Assembly: GCF_900110245.1 (NCBI RefSeq)
Contig: NZ_FOCZ01000015.1
Span: forward strand, 111,713 to 175,712
DNA length: 64,000 nucleotides
Direction: 5' to 3'
DNA from: Niastella yeongjuensis
GTDB lineage: Bacteria > Bacteroidota > Bacteroidia > Chitinophagales > Chitinophagaceae
Shown here: positions 9,619-18,556 of the stretch, in pieces
Layout of the letters: each line of letters starts with the position of its first letter
How positions within the stretch are numbered: the first letter of the stretch is position 1
The notes under the pieces: generated by a model
Seen by the model: the letters and a program-made list of their open reading frames with translations, nothing else
Databases searched by the model: none
Told to the model about the DNA's origin: nothing
Translations under genes and position numbers: made by a program

Positions 9619-10491
9619 TTACCATTTATAATGCTGTGCTTCCGGCACCGTTGAGATATCTTTCATTTTACCCTGCCGGTATTCCCTATACAGTTGCACA
9701 ATTTCCTCGGAGTTGTCGGCAATAAAAGGACCATGGGAAACAATGTGCTCATGCAAGGGCTTTCCTGCATATAGAACAAACCGCGTGTTCTCATCGTCTG
9801 TCGTTAACCGCAATTCGCTTTCCCCTTCCTGATCAAAAAGATTCAACCAGCCTACCTGGTCTTTGTACAGCCGGGTTTTATTTTCACCTACCTGTACTGA
9901 ACCTTCCAGTACATACAGGAATGTATTATAGTTAGCAGGTAACTGTTGTACAGTCGTTGCCCCCTGCTTCATGACAATATCAGCAATGATCAGGGGCACG
10001 TAGTTTTGAACCGGCGATGTAACGCCCGCGAGTGTTCCGCTGTACAATTTTATCTGCGTTCCGTTTTCATTAACAACTGGTACATGCGCCAGGGGAAGGT
10101 CCTGCAACCGGGGCTCGGCCTTGCGGTTTTCCCGGCCAAGATTGAACCATAACTGCAGAATGCGCATACTACCGGGTTTATCAATCACCTCGGTATGTAC
10201 TACCCCACTGCCGGCTGTCATGAGCTGAAAGTCACCGCTTTTCAATTTATGATCGTCAGCACCTAACTCGCCATCCAAAACGAGCGTTACGGTTTCAAAA
10301 CCCGCATGGGGATGGGGACCGCCTGCCGGAGTAGTATCTTTCTTATTCAGAAAATCGTCCATCAGTAAAATGAACGGATCAGTTTGTGAGTAATCACCAT
10401 TCATCAACGGCCGCGCAATATGTCCTGCACCCAGAAAACCAGGCTCACCTTCGGGGTTTTCTATTCTTAACAATTCTCTTACAATTGCCAT
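9619..10491 (-). CDS. Pirin family protein
   Basis: The 290-residue bicupin protein carries the pirin metal site in the N-terminal cupin: GGPHPHAGFETVT (two His, about 59-71) with a further His/Glu in GSGVVHTEVI (about 95-104). A C-terminal pirin domain ends with GPFIADNSEEIVQLYREY. Some bacterial pirins have quercetin dioxygenase activity or bind metabolic enzymes; neither can be inferred here. The gene lies head-on to the ABM gene, which is also linked to quinol or flavonoid chemistry. Confidence 0.9.
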   Translation of the reverse strand: MAIVRELLRIENPEGEPGFLGAGHIARPLMNGDYSQTDPFILLMDDFLNKKDTTPAGGPHPHAGFETVTLVLDGELGADDHKLKSGDFQLMTAGSGVVHTEVIDKPGSMRILQLWFNLGRENRKAEPRLQDLPLAHVPVVNENGTQIKLYSGTLAGVTSPVQNYVPLIIADIVMKQGATTVQQLPANYNTFLYVLEGSVQVGENKTRLYKDQVGWLNLFDQEGESELRLTTDDENTRFVLYAGKPLHEHIVSHGPFIADNSEEIVQLYREYRQGKMKDISTVPEAQHYKW

Positions 10492-10595
10492 AACCTGTAA
10501 TTTTATGAAGTATTAAATACTACACAAATTTACGCAAGTAATTTGTCGCTTTACGCAGCGCTATACTAAAAGGAAGTGATGGCGGAGCGGGCATA

Positions 10596-11558
10596 TTACC
10601 GGTCACACCTGTTTTTAATAACCTGTAATAATCTCTCCTGAAAGTCGGTTAAAAGCTGGTTACCATAGTAGGAACCATACCAATTGAGGTGGCTGTTCAA
10701 CTGATAAGATGAGCTCAATGCCAGCTCGGTTCTCCCATCTGGTAAAACGGTTAAATTATAATCTGCCTGAAGGAATTTAAAGTAATTACCTTTTAAAATA
10801 TGCTGGTCAAAAACAGTTTTTCTGATGGTGGATGGTACCACTGAAATATTGAATCCTATATGCCTGTTCCGGTCCCAGCTTATTACCTTTTCAACGAATT
10901 GCAATCCGCCCTCAAAATGTCCCACCCGGGTACCTCCCAGGGTATCTTTGTTCAGTTCTGCATAAAGCGGCCGGGGAATACCAGCATAGTTGAAAAAACC
11001 CCGGGTGTACTCTGATTCTTTAATTTGGGACACCCGGATAATATTATTCCAGATAACCTCCGGACTTGCCCGGATGATCACTTTGGTAACAACCTTATAA
11101 TTTTCAACCGTGGTTTTGAATTGTTGTTCAATGGGTGAAACAATAAAAGGCAGCAATACAATGGAATATAAGGTGCTCTTTTTGTCTTTTATTTTAACTA
11201 TTATTTCCCCTGCAATAAAACCGGCAAACGCTGCAGCTACAACATAGGGGATCAGGATGATCCAAAGACAGATGATGTCTTCTATCCTTGTTAGAAAACA
11301 CAAGAGGAAAAACACAGTAACAGTCAGGATGGGGCTGCCTATGCGAAAAACATAACTTTTTTGAAGCAGCTCTTTCGATGCAAAAAACAAAGGGATGATC
11401 CCTATCACAACGGGTGTTACCCAAATAAAGGTTACCGTAAAAAGGCTAAAAGGCGCATCTTCTCCATTGATATTAAAAACCAGTCGAAGTACCAGCGCGT
11501 ATATGGTCCCGGCAATAACGCCCAGGCTTCTTGTAAAAAAGAGTACCACTGTTCTCAT
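10596..11558 (-). CDS. Membrane protein with C-terminal SRPBCC-like domain
   Basis: The 320-residue product has an N-terminal membrane part with about four helices (residues 8-28, 38-60, 75-95 and 98-120, plus a possible fifth near 133-142). A soluble domain follows from about 155 to the end, opening VTKVIIRASPEVIWNNI, the usual first strand and helix of polyketide-cyclase/SRPBCC ligand-binding domains, and ending in the long helix LLTDFQERLLQVIKNR. The bound ligand is unknown. It stands alone between pirin and an HD-domain gene. Confidence 0.7.
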   Translation of the reverse strand: MRTVVLFFTRSLGVIAGTIYALVLRLVFNINGEDAPFSLFTVTFIWVTPVVIGIIPLFFASKELLQKSYVFRIGSPILTVTVFFLLCFLTRIEDIICLWIILIPYVVAAAFAGFIAGEIIVKIKDKKSTLYSIVLLPFIVSPIEQQFKTTVENYKVVTKVIIRASPEVIWNNIIRVSQIKESEYTRGFFNYAGIPRPLYAELNKDTLGGTRVGHFEGGLQFVEKVISWDRNRHIGFNISVVPSTIRKTVFDQHILKGNYFKFLQADYNLTVLPDGRTELALSSSYQLNSHLNWYGSYYGNQLLTDFQERLLQVIKNRCDR

Positions 11559-11624
11559 AGTAATAAATTAACGTATGAGTGAACACGAAAGTACTCTTTT
11601 TCGAAAATTTATTTAGTGCCTGCC

Positions 11625-12275
11625 CTACTCACTCCAGGGTGATTGCAAAATACAATCACAAAAGTTTTTCCGTTGAAAACCAGGGATCATAAACGCACAC
11701 ACATCCGCCTTGATATTACCAAAAGTAGTATCCGTTTTATGTTTAAACCCATCAAAGAAAGTAGGAATGATGTTCTTTTTAAAACCATCACGGGGGAATT
11801 GTTTGATAATGGCTTCCCGGTTCTCCGCAGACAGATCCTCATATCCTTCACCCATTACATCCAAACCAACGCCGGAATACAGCAACGCAACTTCCGGTTC
11901 TTTATATTCTGCCACCCCAATAGTAGTATGCAGCGCAATGGAATCCCAAACCAGCTGCTGTGTCGATGCGGGCAATCCCTGTTCTTTCAAAAAGGCACGG
12001 GCCGCATTGGCGCCATCTACTTCAAATCTTTTATCGGCACTGCTGTAATGCGGGGTAAGCCCCAGGTCATGAAAAATGGCACTCACATACAACAACTCCG
12101 GATCGAATGGCAACTTTCTGTTCCGGCCATTTAAAGAGGCAAATACAAATACCCTTAACGAGTGGTTGTAAATGAATTCAGTGCCATGTTCCAGCAAAAG
12201 CTCGGTGGCTTGTTTTGCAATAGCACTGTCGGGAATGGTAATACCCGCTACTGCCTTTGGTCTGTTTACTGACAT
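11625..12275 (-). CDS. HD-domain hydrolase-like protein
   Basis: The product has 216 residues from the chosen ATG at 12275 (an upstream TTG at 12299 is possible but gives an atypical extension). HD metal-site signatures are seen: a first His in FIYNHSLRVF, the His-Asp pair in AIFHDLGLTP and a later His in SIALHTTIGV. Close relatives act as phosphohydrolases or cyanamide-hydratase-like proteins; the substrate is not predictable. The AraC-family gene lies just upstream on the same strand, but the 68-nt gap leaves cotranscription open. Confidence 0.8.
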   Translation of the reverse strand: MSVNRPKAVAGITIPDSAIAKQATELLLEHGTEFIYNHSLRVFVFASLNGRNRKLPFDPELLYVSAIFHDLGLTPHYSSADKRFEVDGANAARAFLKEQGLPASTQQLVWDSIALHTTIGVAEYKEPEVALLYSGVGLDVMGEGYEDLSAENREAIIKQFPRDGFKKNIIPTFFDGFKHKTDTTFGNIKADVCAFMIPGFQRKNFCDCILQSPWSE

Positions 12276-12343
12276 ATACTTTGCTTTTATTTTATACAAA
12301 GCTATTCGGCAGCGTGTAGTTGGAAAATACCAGAAATTACATA

Positions 12344-13165
12344 TCAGATACCAATTTTTACAAACTGGTCGCGGTACTGATTGGGACTATATCCCGTTTG
12401 ATTTTTGAAAAAATTACTGAACTGGTAAGGATTCGAAAAATGCAGCTGACCGGCGATCTCCTTGATGGAGCGGGAAGTAAACTGCAGGTCTTTTTTTGCT
12501 TCATTAACCAGGTGTTGCAGGATCATTTTTTTGGCATTCTTACCCCTGCCCTTACACAGGTCAGAGAGTTTGCGGGTAGTAACACCCAATGCCTCGGCAT
12601 AGTCGTCTACTTTATGAATGCTGTTACCCTTTTCATTGATGAGGGCCACAAACCGTTCAAACAATTTGCTGTCATAGGAAGGGGTATCGGCCTTAAGCAA
12701 AAAATGAATATTGGCCATTTTTATGATGATCACTTTCAGGTAGGCTGCCAGCACATCGGGTTTATTGGAATAGTCGGGCAATTCAAAATCACTAACGGTG
12801 AGCTCCAGCAATTCGAGCAGGTGATCGAAGTGTTGTTTATCGGGATGAAGGGTATAACTATCCAGGCTTCTGTTGAACAGTACTTCCTTGCAGTTGTTGG
12901 CACTGAGCGGGGTCTTTTGCCAGAACGATTCATCAAATTGAACTAAATAACCACTGATAACATTCTCTCCAAATACAACGGACTTATCCTTACAGATCAG
13001 GTACACCATGCCTTTTGACATGGTATAAGGCGCATTGGCCAGTTCCAGTTCGCCCCTTCCCTTTTCAATAACCAGTATTTTGTTAAAATGTTCCCCGGTT
13101 AGTTCTTTGGGTTCAAAACATTTGTCCCGGAATTGTTCAATGGTAAATACATCCCTGATCTGCAT
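12344..13165 (-). CDS. AraC family transcriptional regulator
   Basis: The 273-residue product has an N-terminal cupin-like sensing region (about 20-150) and a C-terminal pair of helix-turn-helix motifs, with HKVDDYAEALGVTTRKLSDL (about 177-196) and the AraC hallmark KEIAGQLHFSNPYQFSNFFK followed by GYSPNQYRDQF (about 235-267). It should bind DNA as an activator responding to a small molecule. It is divergent from the Crp/Fnr gene across 88 bp, so the two may share control sequences. Confidence 0.9.
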   Translation of the reverse strand: MQIRDVFTIEQFRDKCFEPKELTGEHFNKILVIEKGRGELELANAPYTMSKGMVYLICKDKSVVFGENVISGYLVQFDESFWQKTPLSANNCKEVLFNRSLDSYTLHPDKQHFDHLLELLELTVSDFELPDYSNKPDVLAAYLKVIIIKMANIHFLLKADTPSYDSKLFERFVALINEKGNSIHKVDDYAEALGVTTRKLSDLCKGRGKNAKKMILQHLVNEAKKDLQFTSRSIKEIAGQLHFSNPYQFSNFFKNQTGYSPNQYRDQFVKIGI

Positions 13166-13253
13166 GGAAAGTAGTTTTACCCGATAAAGCTACAATCTTC
13201 GACCGACATTACACTTTTCCATATAATGCCTTCCATTTATTATCTTTAACCCT

Positions 13254-13826
13254 ATGGAAGCTCTGTTCAACAGCCTTGCCTTTTTTGTTCCGGTTGGAGA
13301 ACCTGAAAAGGAAATCATTGCCACGCTTTTTACTGAAAAACAGTTTAAAAAAGGAGAACCCTTTTTACTGGAAGGAAAAGTTTGCCGGCAGGTAGGTTTC
13401 ATTAGTAAAGGCCTGATGCGCTATTTCCTAACCCGGGACGGCGAAGAAAAAACCTTCTATTTTGCCAGGGAATACGAGTTTGTGAGCAATTACGAAAGTT
13501 TTGTACCGCAAATACCTTCACTTAAAAGCATAGAAGCGCTGGAAGATACAACAGCCTATGTGATCTCTTACGATAACCTGAACCGCCTGTATGCCACTAT
13601 GGCCAATGGGGAGCGCATGGGCCGGTTGATCATGGAACAGGTTTTTGTACAGGCTTTGCAAAACCTCAATTCTTTTTACTCAGATACCCCCGAACAACGT
13701 TACGAAAAACTGCTGCAGACCCATCCCGATCTGCAACAACGTATTCCCCAGTATTATATAGCATCCTGTGTTGGAGTGAAACCGCAGTCGCTCAGCCGGA
13801 TCAGAAAAAGGCTTTCCCTGCGTTAA
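13254..13826 (+). CDS. Crp/Fnr family regulator
   Basis: The 190-residue product has a cyclic-nucleotide-binding-like beta roll (about 15-115, with KKGEPFLLEGKVCRQVGFI and GLMRYFL) joined by a long helix to a C-terminal winged helix (IPQYYIASCVGVKPQSLSRIRKRL). The canonical cAMP phosphate-binding RxS motif is not visible, as is common in this Bacteroidota subfamily, so a cAMP response is unlikely. The 43-62 nt gap to the DUF4267 gene suggests they may form a transcription unit. Confidence 0.85.
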   Translation: MEALFNSLAFFVPVGEPEKEIIATLFTEKQFKKGEPFLLEGKVCRQVGFISKGLMRYFLTRDGEEKTFYFAREYEFVSNYESFVPQIPSLKSIEALEDTTAYVISYDNLNRLYATMANGERMGRLIMEQVFVQALQNLNSFYSDTPEQRYEKLLQTHPDLQQRIPQYYIASCVGVKPQSLSRIRKRLSLR

Positions 13827-13888
13827 TTAACCTGGGTGCACGAAAAAGTTTAAACGGGAGATGACATTTGCAGTATAAACATAATGCA

Positions 13889-14287
13889 ATGAAAAAAATC
13901 ACCCACACTATCGCGTACTGGATCTGTTTATTGACCGGCCTTGGTCTTATTTTTATCGGCGCCCGTTTCTTCTTCGTCCCTGTAGCAGCAGAACACGCCT
14001 TTGGCATTCAGGTTAATACCGGCAGCAATTTCTCTTTCCATTATATCAAGGGTATACGTGATATCTTCTCAGGATTGATATTGACCGCGTTGCTGCTTGC
14101 CCGTCAATACCGCGCATTAGGTATCCTGTCGTTGTGTGCGGTCATAATCCCCGCCACTGATATGAGCATAGTAGCTTTACAACCCACTGTTCAAACGGCT
14201 GCCCTCTACCCCCACCTTTCTGCAGTGATCATAGCCATCCTGCTTGGGATTTATTATATACGGGTAAAAGTTGAAAAAAAGGTTTAA
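13889..14287 (+). CDS. DUF4267-like small membrane protein
   Basis: The product has 132 residues from ATG 13889 (a TTG at 13868 is the alternative). Four hydrophobic helices are visible: TIAYWICLLTGLGLIFIGAR, DIFSGLILTALLLA, YRALGILSLCAVIIP and LSAVIIAILLGIYYI. A short conserved-looking stretch, HYIKGIRDIFSG, precedes the second helix, as in DUF4267 proteins. Function unknown. Its last 4 nt overlap the end of the convergent gene. Confidence 0.65.
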   Translation: MKKITHTIAYWICLLTGLGLIFIGARFFFVPVAAEHAFGIQVNTGSNFSFHYIKGIRDIFSGLILTALLLARQYRALGILSLCAVIIPATDMSIVALQPTVQTAALYPHLSAVIIAILLGIYYIRVKVEKKV

Positions 14288-14901
14288 TCCCTTTCCCATT
14301 TACGTGTTGTTGACCCGTTTTGCCGAACCACCAGCCAGCCATTGCTGGCTGCTTTTTTTAACACGCGTTTTCTTAATTTTTTGGGATAAAAGATCTTCCG
14401 GTAAGTTTTGCCATAACTATAGCGGGGTAAAATGTTCAACTGGCCCAGAATATCGTATGCAGCCGCGCCGCAACGCATTCCTATAAACGCATAGTCGTAG
14501 GGCGTTTCCTTTAAATAAGCGGCCGTAATGCTGTCGAATTGCTGTTTCTGCTGGTGGGTTATGTGAATGTAAACAACTGCTTTTTTTACACTATCGGGAT
14601 TGTATCGAAACAGGGAATAGAATTGTTTTTCCGTATGAACGCCATACCGGCTGTGCCTGTTTTTCTTTTTTGCAAACCAATGCAGCTTCCCTTTTTTCAG
14701 GAAGTTTACAATTCGGTCACTATCGCCTTCAATGCCTACATGCCCTCCTAAAACACCACCAAACCATTTCCGTTCTGTTTCCTTATACTTTTTCAAGGGT
14801 TTGGAACCATAAAGAAAATGCACTTTTAAAAAGACCGTGTCCTGCGAATGCGCCCGGGTCCAGACAAAGCAAATAAGTATGATCGTTACCAGCCTTACCA
14901 A
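14284..14901 (-). CDS. Exported protein, possible permuted papain-fold enzyme
   Basis: The 205-residue product has a signal peptide (about 1-19, ending AHSQ). The mature part contains VLGGHVGIEGD (His near residue 53) and YDYAFIGMRCGAAAYDILGQL (Cys near residue 145). A His followed by a later Cys at a helix start, with the YDY-x-G context, resembles the circularly permuted NlpC/P60-type (YiiX/DUF830-like) cysteine enzymes. The assignment is inference. The frame begins with TTG; no in-frame ATG lies close upstream. Confidence 0.5.
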   Translation of the reverse strand: MVRLVTIILICFVWTRAHSQDTVFLKVHFLYGSKPLKKYKETERKWFGGVLGGHVGIEGDSDRIVNFLKKGKLHWFAKKKNRHSRYGVHTEKQFYSLFRYNPDSVKKAVVYIHITHQQKQQFDSITAAYLKETPYDYAFIGMRCGAAAYDILGQLNILPRYSYGKTYRKIFYPKKLRKRVLKKAASNGWLVVRQNGSTTRKWERD

Positions 14902-14945
14902 TATGCACCTAAATTTCTGCTAGTATACGATATTTTTAATAATTG

Positions 14946-14973
14946 TTGATTGCCAAAATGGGATGTATATTCG
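14946..14973 (+). promoter_or_regulatory. Candidate Bacteroidota-type promoter
   Basis: TTG at 14946 and TATATTCG at 14966-14973 (one mismatch to TAnnTTTG) are 17 nt apart, about 105 bp upstream of the oxidoreductase gene at 15080. Weak match. Confidence 0.3.
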
Positions 14974-15079
14974 CAGCATTAAAATCTCCTGATAAAATAT
15001 TGATAGGCTCATTTGTCCGGCTTTTCTTACTGAAAAGTGGGAATGGTTATTTATTTATCAATTTTTATTCATTGAGATT

Positions 15080-15724
15080 ATGGACCATAAAATAAAGATC
15101 GCCGTAATTGGCGGTACAGGTAAATCAGGCAAATTTCTTGTTCAGGAATTAATTACACAAGGCTTTCCCCTTAGGCTGCTCCTTCGAAACCCCGCTTCAT
15201 TTCAAACTACCGAACCACTGGTTGAAGTTGTTCCCGGTAATGTTACTGATTACGCCGCTGTAAACAAACTGCTGGAAGGCTGTCAGGCGGTTATAAGCAT
15301 GCTGGGGCTGGGTATTCCGGCCAGCGAGCCCACCATTTTCAGCTTGTCAACTACTCATGTGCTACGCGCTATGCAGGCCTGGGGAATTCAGCGGTATATC
15401 GTTACCACGGGATTGAATGTTGACACGCCTTTTGACAATAAAACCGGTAAAACAGCCCTGGCCACCGATTGGATGAAAAACACCTACCCGGTTTCTACGG
15501 CCAATAAACAACTGGAATATGAACTGCTGGCGAGTAGTTCGGTTGACTGGACACTCGTACGGCTTCCGATGATCGGGTTAACAGCTGAACGCAGCGGAAT
15601 TGCGGTGAGCTTAACGGATTGCCCGGGTGATGCCATACATGCAGGTAACCTGGCGAATTTTCTTATTGAACAACTCTTTGCTACAACCTGTGTAAAAAAG
15701 AGCCCGTTCATCGCCAATGTATAA
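15080..15724 (+). CDS. NAD(P)-binding NmrA-like oxidoreductase
   Basis: The 214-residue atypical short-chain dehydrogenase has the dinucleotide-binding loop IAVIGGTGKSGKFLVQEL at residues 6-23 and a QAVISMLGLGIPA strand-loop. No YxxxK catalytic pair is evident, as in the NmrA/SDR_a5 group of flavin reductase-like or redox-sensing proteins. It is probably a cytoplasmic NADP-dependent reductase. The gene stands alone between promoter-like and terminator-like sequences. Confidence 0.8.
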   Translation: MDHKIKIAVIGGTGKSGKFLVQELITQGFPLRLLLRNPASFQTTEPLVEVVPGNVTDYAAVNKLLEGCQAVISMLGLGIPASEPTIFSLSTTHVLRAMQAWGIQRYIVTTGLNVDTPFDNKTGKTALATDWMKNTYPVSTANKQLEYELLASSSVDWTLVRLPMIGLTAERSGIAVSLTDCPGDAIHAGNLANFLIEQLFATTCVKKSPFIANV

Positions 15725-15730
15725 ATTTGA

Positions 15731-15758
15731 AACAGTGGGTCTGCAAGGGCTCACTGTT
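15731..15758. terminator. Hairpin between convergent genes
   Basis: A 7-bp stem, AACAGTG / CACTGTT, with a 14-nt loop is followed by ATTTTA on the plus strand. It just overlaps the stop region of the minus-strand gene. Confidence 0.5.
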
Positions 15759-16380
15759 ATTTTACCCTTTCAGATACGTTGTACCAGTTCCATTCCCAGG
15801 TTTTACCCTTATCGGTTGAAAATGCCTGACTCCAGATGGGGCGTTCTTTATTGCGCGCATCCCAGCGAAACACCACCAGAATTGGTTTTCCATTGTAGGT
15901 GTCTTTACAAAAGAAATGACCAATATTGTTTTCGAAGGAACCTACCATCGGCGGATCCAACACCCCCACATTACTGGCAACCCAATACAAACTCCATAAC
16001 CTGGTTTTAGGATCAAAAGTACGCAGCGTAAAGCCTTCAAATGCCTGCCCTTCCATCCCGGGCATTTCGGTGGTACGGTACGTATCCACGTTTCCTTTCC
16101 CGGCCAGAATGGGCTCGTTTTCGTCCCAGGAAACAAACTCCGTCCAGTCGTGGCAGTTTACCAGCCGTTTGTTCAGCCGGCGGTGATACATTTTCCATTT
16201 ACCGGCCAGGAAATCAAAATCATTATTGGCAGAAGTAGCCGAGGCGGTTACTATCAGGGCGCCTTTTGCGTCAAATTGTACAGGCGGAATGGCAACGGAG
16301 CTGTCTGTAGTCAGTTCCGATTGTTGGGCCAGCACCATTTGCGTGGCAATGGTTAACAGGAATGTGATGGTGTATTTCAT
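15757..16380 (-). CDS. Exported DUF1579-like protein
   Basis: The 207-residue product has a signal peptide (cleavage near MVLAQQ, residue about 19). The mature part contains FDFLAGKWKMYHRRL and repeated W-rich beta strands (LWSLYWVASN, FRWDARN, WEWNWYNVS), the pattern of DUF1579-like lipocalin-shaped proteins. Function unknown; probably periplasmic. A 272-bp region without recognisable genes follows its start, before the terminator at 16615. Confidence 0.6.
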   Translation of the reverse strand: MKYTITFLLTIATQMVLAQQSELTTDSSVAIPPVQFDAKGALIVTASATSANNDFDFLAGKWKMYHRRLNKRLVNCHDWTEFVSWDENEPILAGKGNVDTYRTTEMPGMEGQAFEGFTLRTFDPKTRLWSLYWVASNVGVLDPPMVGSFENNIGHFFCKDTYNGKPILVVFRWDARNKERPIWSQAFSTDKGKTWEWNWYNVSERVK

Positions 16381-16614
16381 AGTAAGGGTGTTGTTGTAAA
16401 AGTTAAGGCATTTGCCCTCGCAACAGGTAACCCTTGTTATTGCTGGTTATTCGCAGTGACCGGTGGCATTCATACAGGCCGTTTTTGTCATTTACATACA
16501 AAAAACGGTCGTTGACATACATGGCAGATTTTTCAGCGTGCGTGCAGGATAAGTTTGCACTCCATCACTGAAAAATTTATAACTAGTTAAATAGGGAGAC
16601 GTATAAATACAATT

Positions 16615-16638
16615 GAGCCCCGATTTCAATCGGGGCTC
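16615..16638 (-). terminator. Terminator hairpin
   Basis: A perfect 10-bp stem, GAGCCCCGAT / ATCGGGGCTC, with a TTCA loop lies just past the stop of the minus-strand gene at 16653. Confidence 0.75.
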
Positions 16639-16652
16639 TTGTTATTTTAGAA

Positions 16653-17600
16653 TTACATCAGTCCTTCTTCCAGTTTATTCAGTAACTCAAGACCGAACCC
16701 TGAAATAAAGAAGCGTTCTTTTTTATTATTGAGCAATTGTTGGGTCCAGGTAACCAGGCCGCCGTCAGCAATTTCAAAGTCACGCTGCTGCAGGGTGATC
16801 ACTGCTTTGAACTGAAGCCCTTTGTAATAATTGTTAGAACCGGGGGTTTCATCCCGGGTAACTTCCAGTGCTGGAAATTGTTGATGAAGATGCTCCAAAA
16901 TGGCAGGGATAAAAGTATCCGGGTAGCCTTCCCGTTGCTGCAACCTGAACCTGACCGGGCCACAATCAAAGACATTGGTCAGCACATCTCCCAGCGCTGC
17001 AAAATGTTCGGCGATCGCTTTCTTTTCGAAAGCAAAATTCCCGGTATCGGCACCTGATGATACCAGGCAGCCGATGGTAAAATGCGGAGAGAATCCTTTT
17101 ATTTGAAAAGGCTGCGACCGCACATGCCGCTGCGTAGTACAGTATTTTATGTGGCCACCGCCATCATTGCTTTGTTGCTTTTTCTTTTGACTGCTGATAT
17201 ACATCGCCAGTGCATTGGTTGCATCGGACAGTACCTCACAGTTGCGTAAAGCCGAAACCACTTTATCCTGGTCAACTGTTGCCACCACCGAACAGGTACC
17301 CAGCTGGCTGAGCGGCGATACCTGCAATGGCTTAAACTGATGGCCAGCCAGGCATTTTAATGTTTGTACCGATTTTTCCAGCAAATGAATAAAGTCTGTT
17401 TCCGCCGGTTGCACAAAACGGTTCTGTTCATACTGCTTCAGCAGCTCGGGCGCCGTAAGCTGCTGTGCCCGGCGCGCAAAAACCTCCAGCAACAGGGAGG
17501 TCAGGTCAGTGCCCGATAGTTCATCGGCCAGTATACTGATCAGCTGCTCGTTTCCCGTGCGTTGGGCAATTATTTTTCCTATGGATTGTTCCATATGCAA
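16653..17600 (-). CDS. Uncharacterised protein resembling a class II (HisRS-like) synthetase core
   Basis: The 315-residue protein has no firm family match. Several segments line up in order with the catalytic core of HisRS/HisZ: RHVRSQPFQIKGF (158-170; compare the HisRS motif-2 region), then a stretch with GADTGNFAFEKKAIAEHFAALG, then NNYYKGLQFKAVI (256-268; HisRS has YYTGxVFE), then DGGLVTW (HisRS GGRYDGL), and finally FFISGFGLELLNKL (297-310; motif-3-like, but the expected Arg is replaced by Glu or Leu). No anticodon-binding domain is present. This suggests a degenerate paralogue rather than an active synthetase. The order of segments is seen; the homology is inference. It is a single gene with its own terminator. 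Confidence 0.45.
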   Translation of the reverse strand: MHMEQSIGKIIAQRTGNEQLISILADELSGTDLTSLLLEVFARRAQQLTAPELLKQYEQNRFVQPAETDFIHLLEKSVQTLKCLAGHQFKPLQVSPLSQLGTCSVVATVDQDKVVSALRNCEVLSDATNALAMYISSQKKKQQSNDGGGHIKYCTTQRHVRSQPFQIKGFSPHFTIGCLVSSGADTGNFAFEKKAIAEHFAALGDVLTNVFDCGPVRFRLQQREGYPDTFIPAILEHLHQQFPALEVTRDETPGSNNYYKGLQFKAVITLQQRDFEIADGGLVTWTQQLLNNKKERFFISGFGLELLNKLEEGLM

Positions 17601-17682
17601 GATTAATCATTAACCCGCATTCAGTTGGTGTAAAAAACGTACTTTAGAACTGCATTTTAAAAAAGACAAACTTCCGGTAACG

Positions 17683-18555
17683 ATGCAAGCCAAACAGACC
17701 TTAGTTCGTATTCTGATCATTGTAAGTTTTCTTCATATATCAGGAATTCCCCATGCCCTCAGTCAGCAAAAAGCAACATTTAATGTGTTGGCTTTTTACA
17801 CCGCCAAACATGACCTGGCGCACATCAGTTTTGTACATGAAGCCAATAAATGGTTCGCCCAACAGGCAGCCCCGTATCATTTCCAATACGATTCTACCAA
17901 TGACTGGAGCCTGCTGAACACGAATAATCTTGCCAAATACCAGGTGGTTATTTTCCTGGATACGCGTCCGGATGACAGTACCCAACGAGCCACCCTGGAA
18001 AATTATATGCAGCGGGGCGGCGGTTTGCTGAGTTTCCATTTTGCCGGTTTTGCCTTAACACCTTCTACTTATCCGCAAAACTGGGACTGGTACCACAATA
18101 CCCTGCTGGGCGCGGGCCAATACAGCGGTAATACCTGGCACCCAACGCCTGCTGTCTTACGGGTTGAAAACAGCAAACATCCTGTAACCCGGCACCTGCC
18201 TGTAACCTTTAAATCTGCACCGAACGAATGGTATAAATGGGAGCATGACCTGCGGAAAAACCCGGATATCGAAATATTGCTGTCCATCGATTCAACCAGC
18301 TTTCCCCTGGGCACAGGCCCTAAACAACACGAGATCTGGCATTCAGGATATTACCCCGTAGTATGGACGAACAGGAAATACAAACTGTTGTACGTGAACA
18401 TGGGGCATAATGATATAGATTACGACAATAAAACCAATAAGGAATTGTCCTTTCAGTTTGACAACAAGGATTATTGCCAGCTGATCATCGATGGCCTGTT
18501 TTGGCTGGCAGGCAAGAAAACAGGAAAAGGTACCTTGTATACGGTTGCCAGGTAG
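17683..18555 (+). CDS. ThuA-domain protein, exported
   Basis: The 290-residue product has an N-terminal signal sequence (about 1-27, ending ALSQQ) and a ThuA-like class I glutamine-amidotransferase fold: FNVLAFYTAKHDLAHISFV, YQVVIFLDTRPDD, YMQRGGGLLSFHFAGFA, then NEWYKWEHDLR and VVWTNRKYKLLYVNMGHND. ThuA domains are linked to sugar turnover (trehalose utilisation, 3-keto sugars). The pattern fits a periplasmic enzyme of unknown substrate. The stop is 1 nt from the end of the convergent kinase gene. Confidence 0.85.
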   Translation: MQAKQTLVRILIIVSFLHISGIPHALSQQKATFNVLAFYTAKHDLAHISFVHEANKWFAQQAAPYHFQYDSTNDWSLLNTNNLAKYQVVIFLDTRPDDSTQRATLENYMQRGGGLLSFHFAGFALTPSTYPQNWDWYHNTLLGAGQYSGNTWHPTPAVLRVENSKHPVTRHLPVTFKSAPNEWYKWEHDLRKNPDIEILLSIDSTSFPLGTGPKQHEIWHSGYYPVVWTNRKYKLLYVNMGHNDIDYDNKTNKELSFQFDNKDYCQLIIDGLFWLAGKKTGKGTLYTVAR

Positions 18556-18556
18556 T

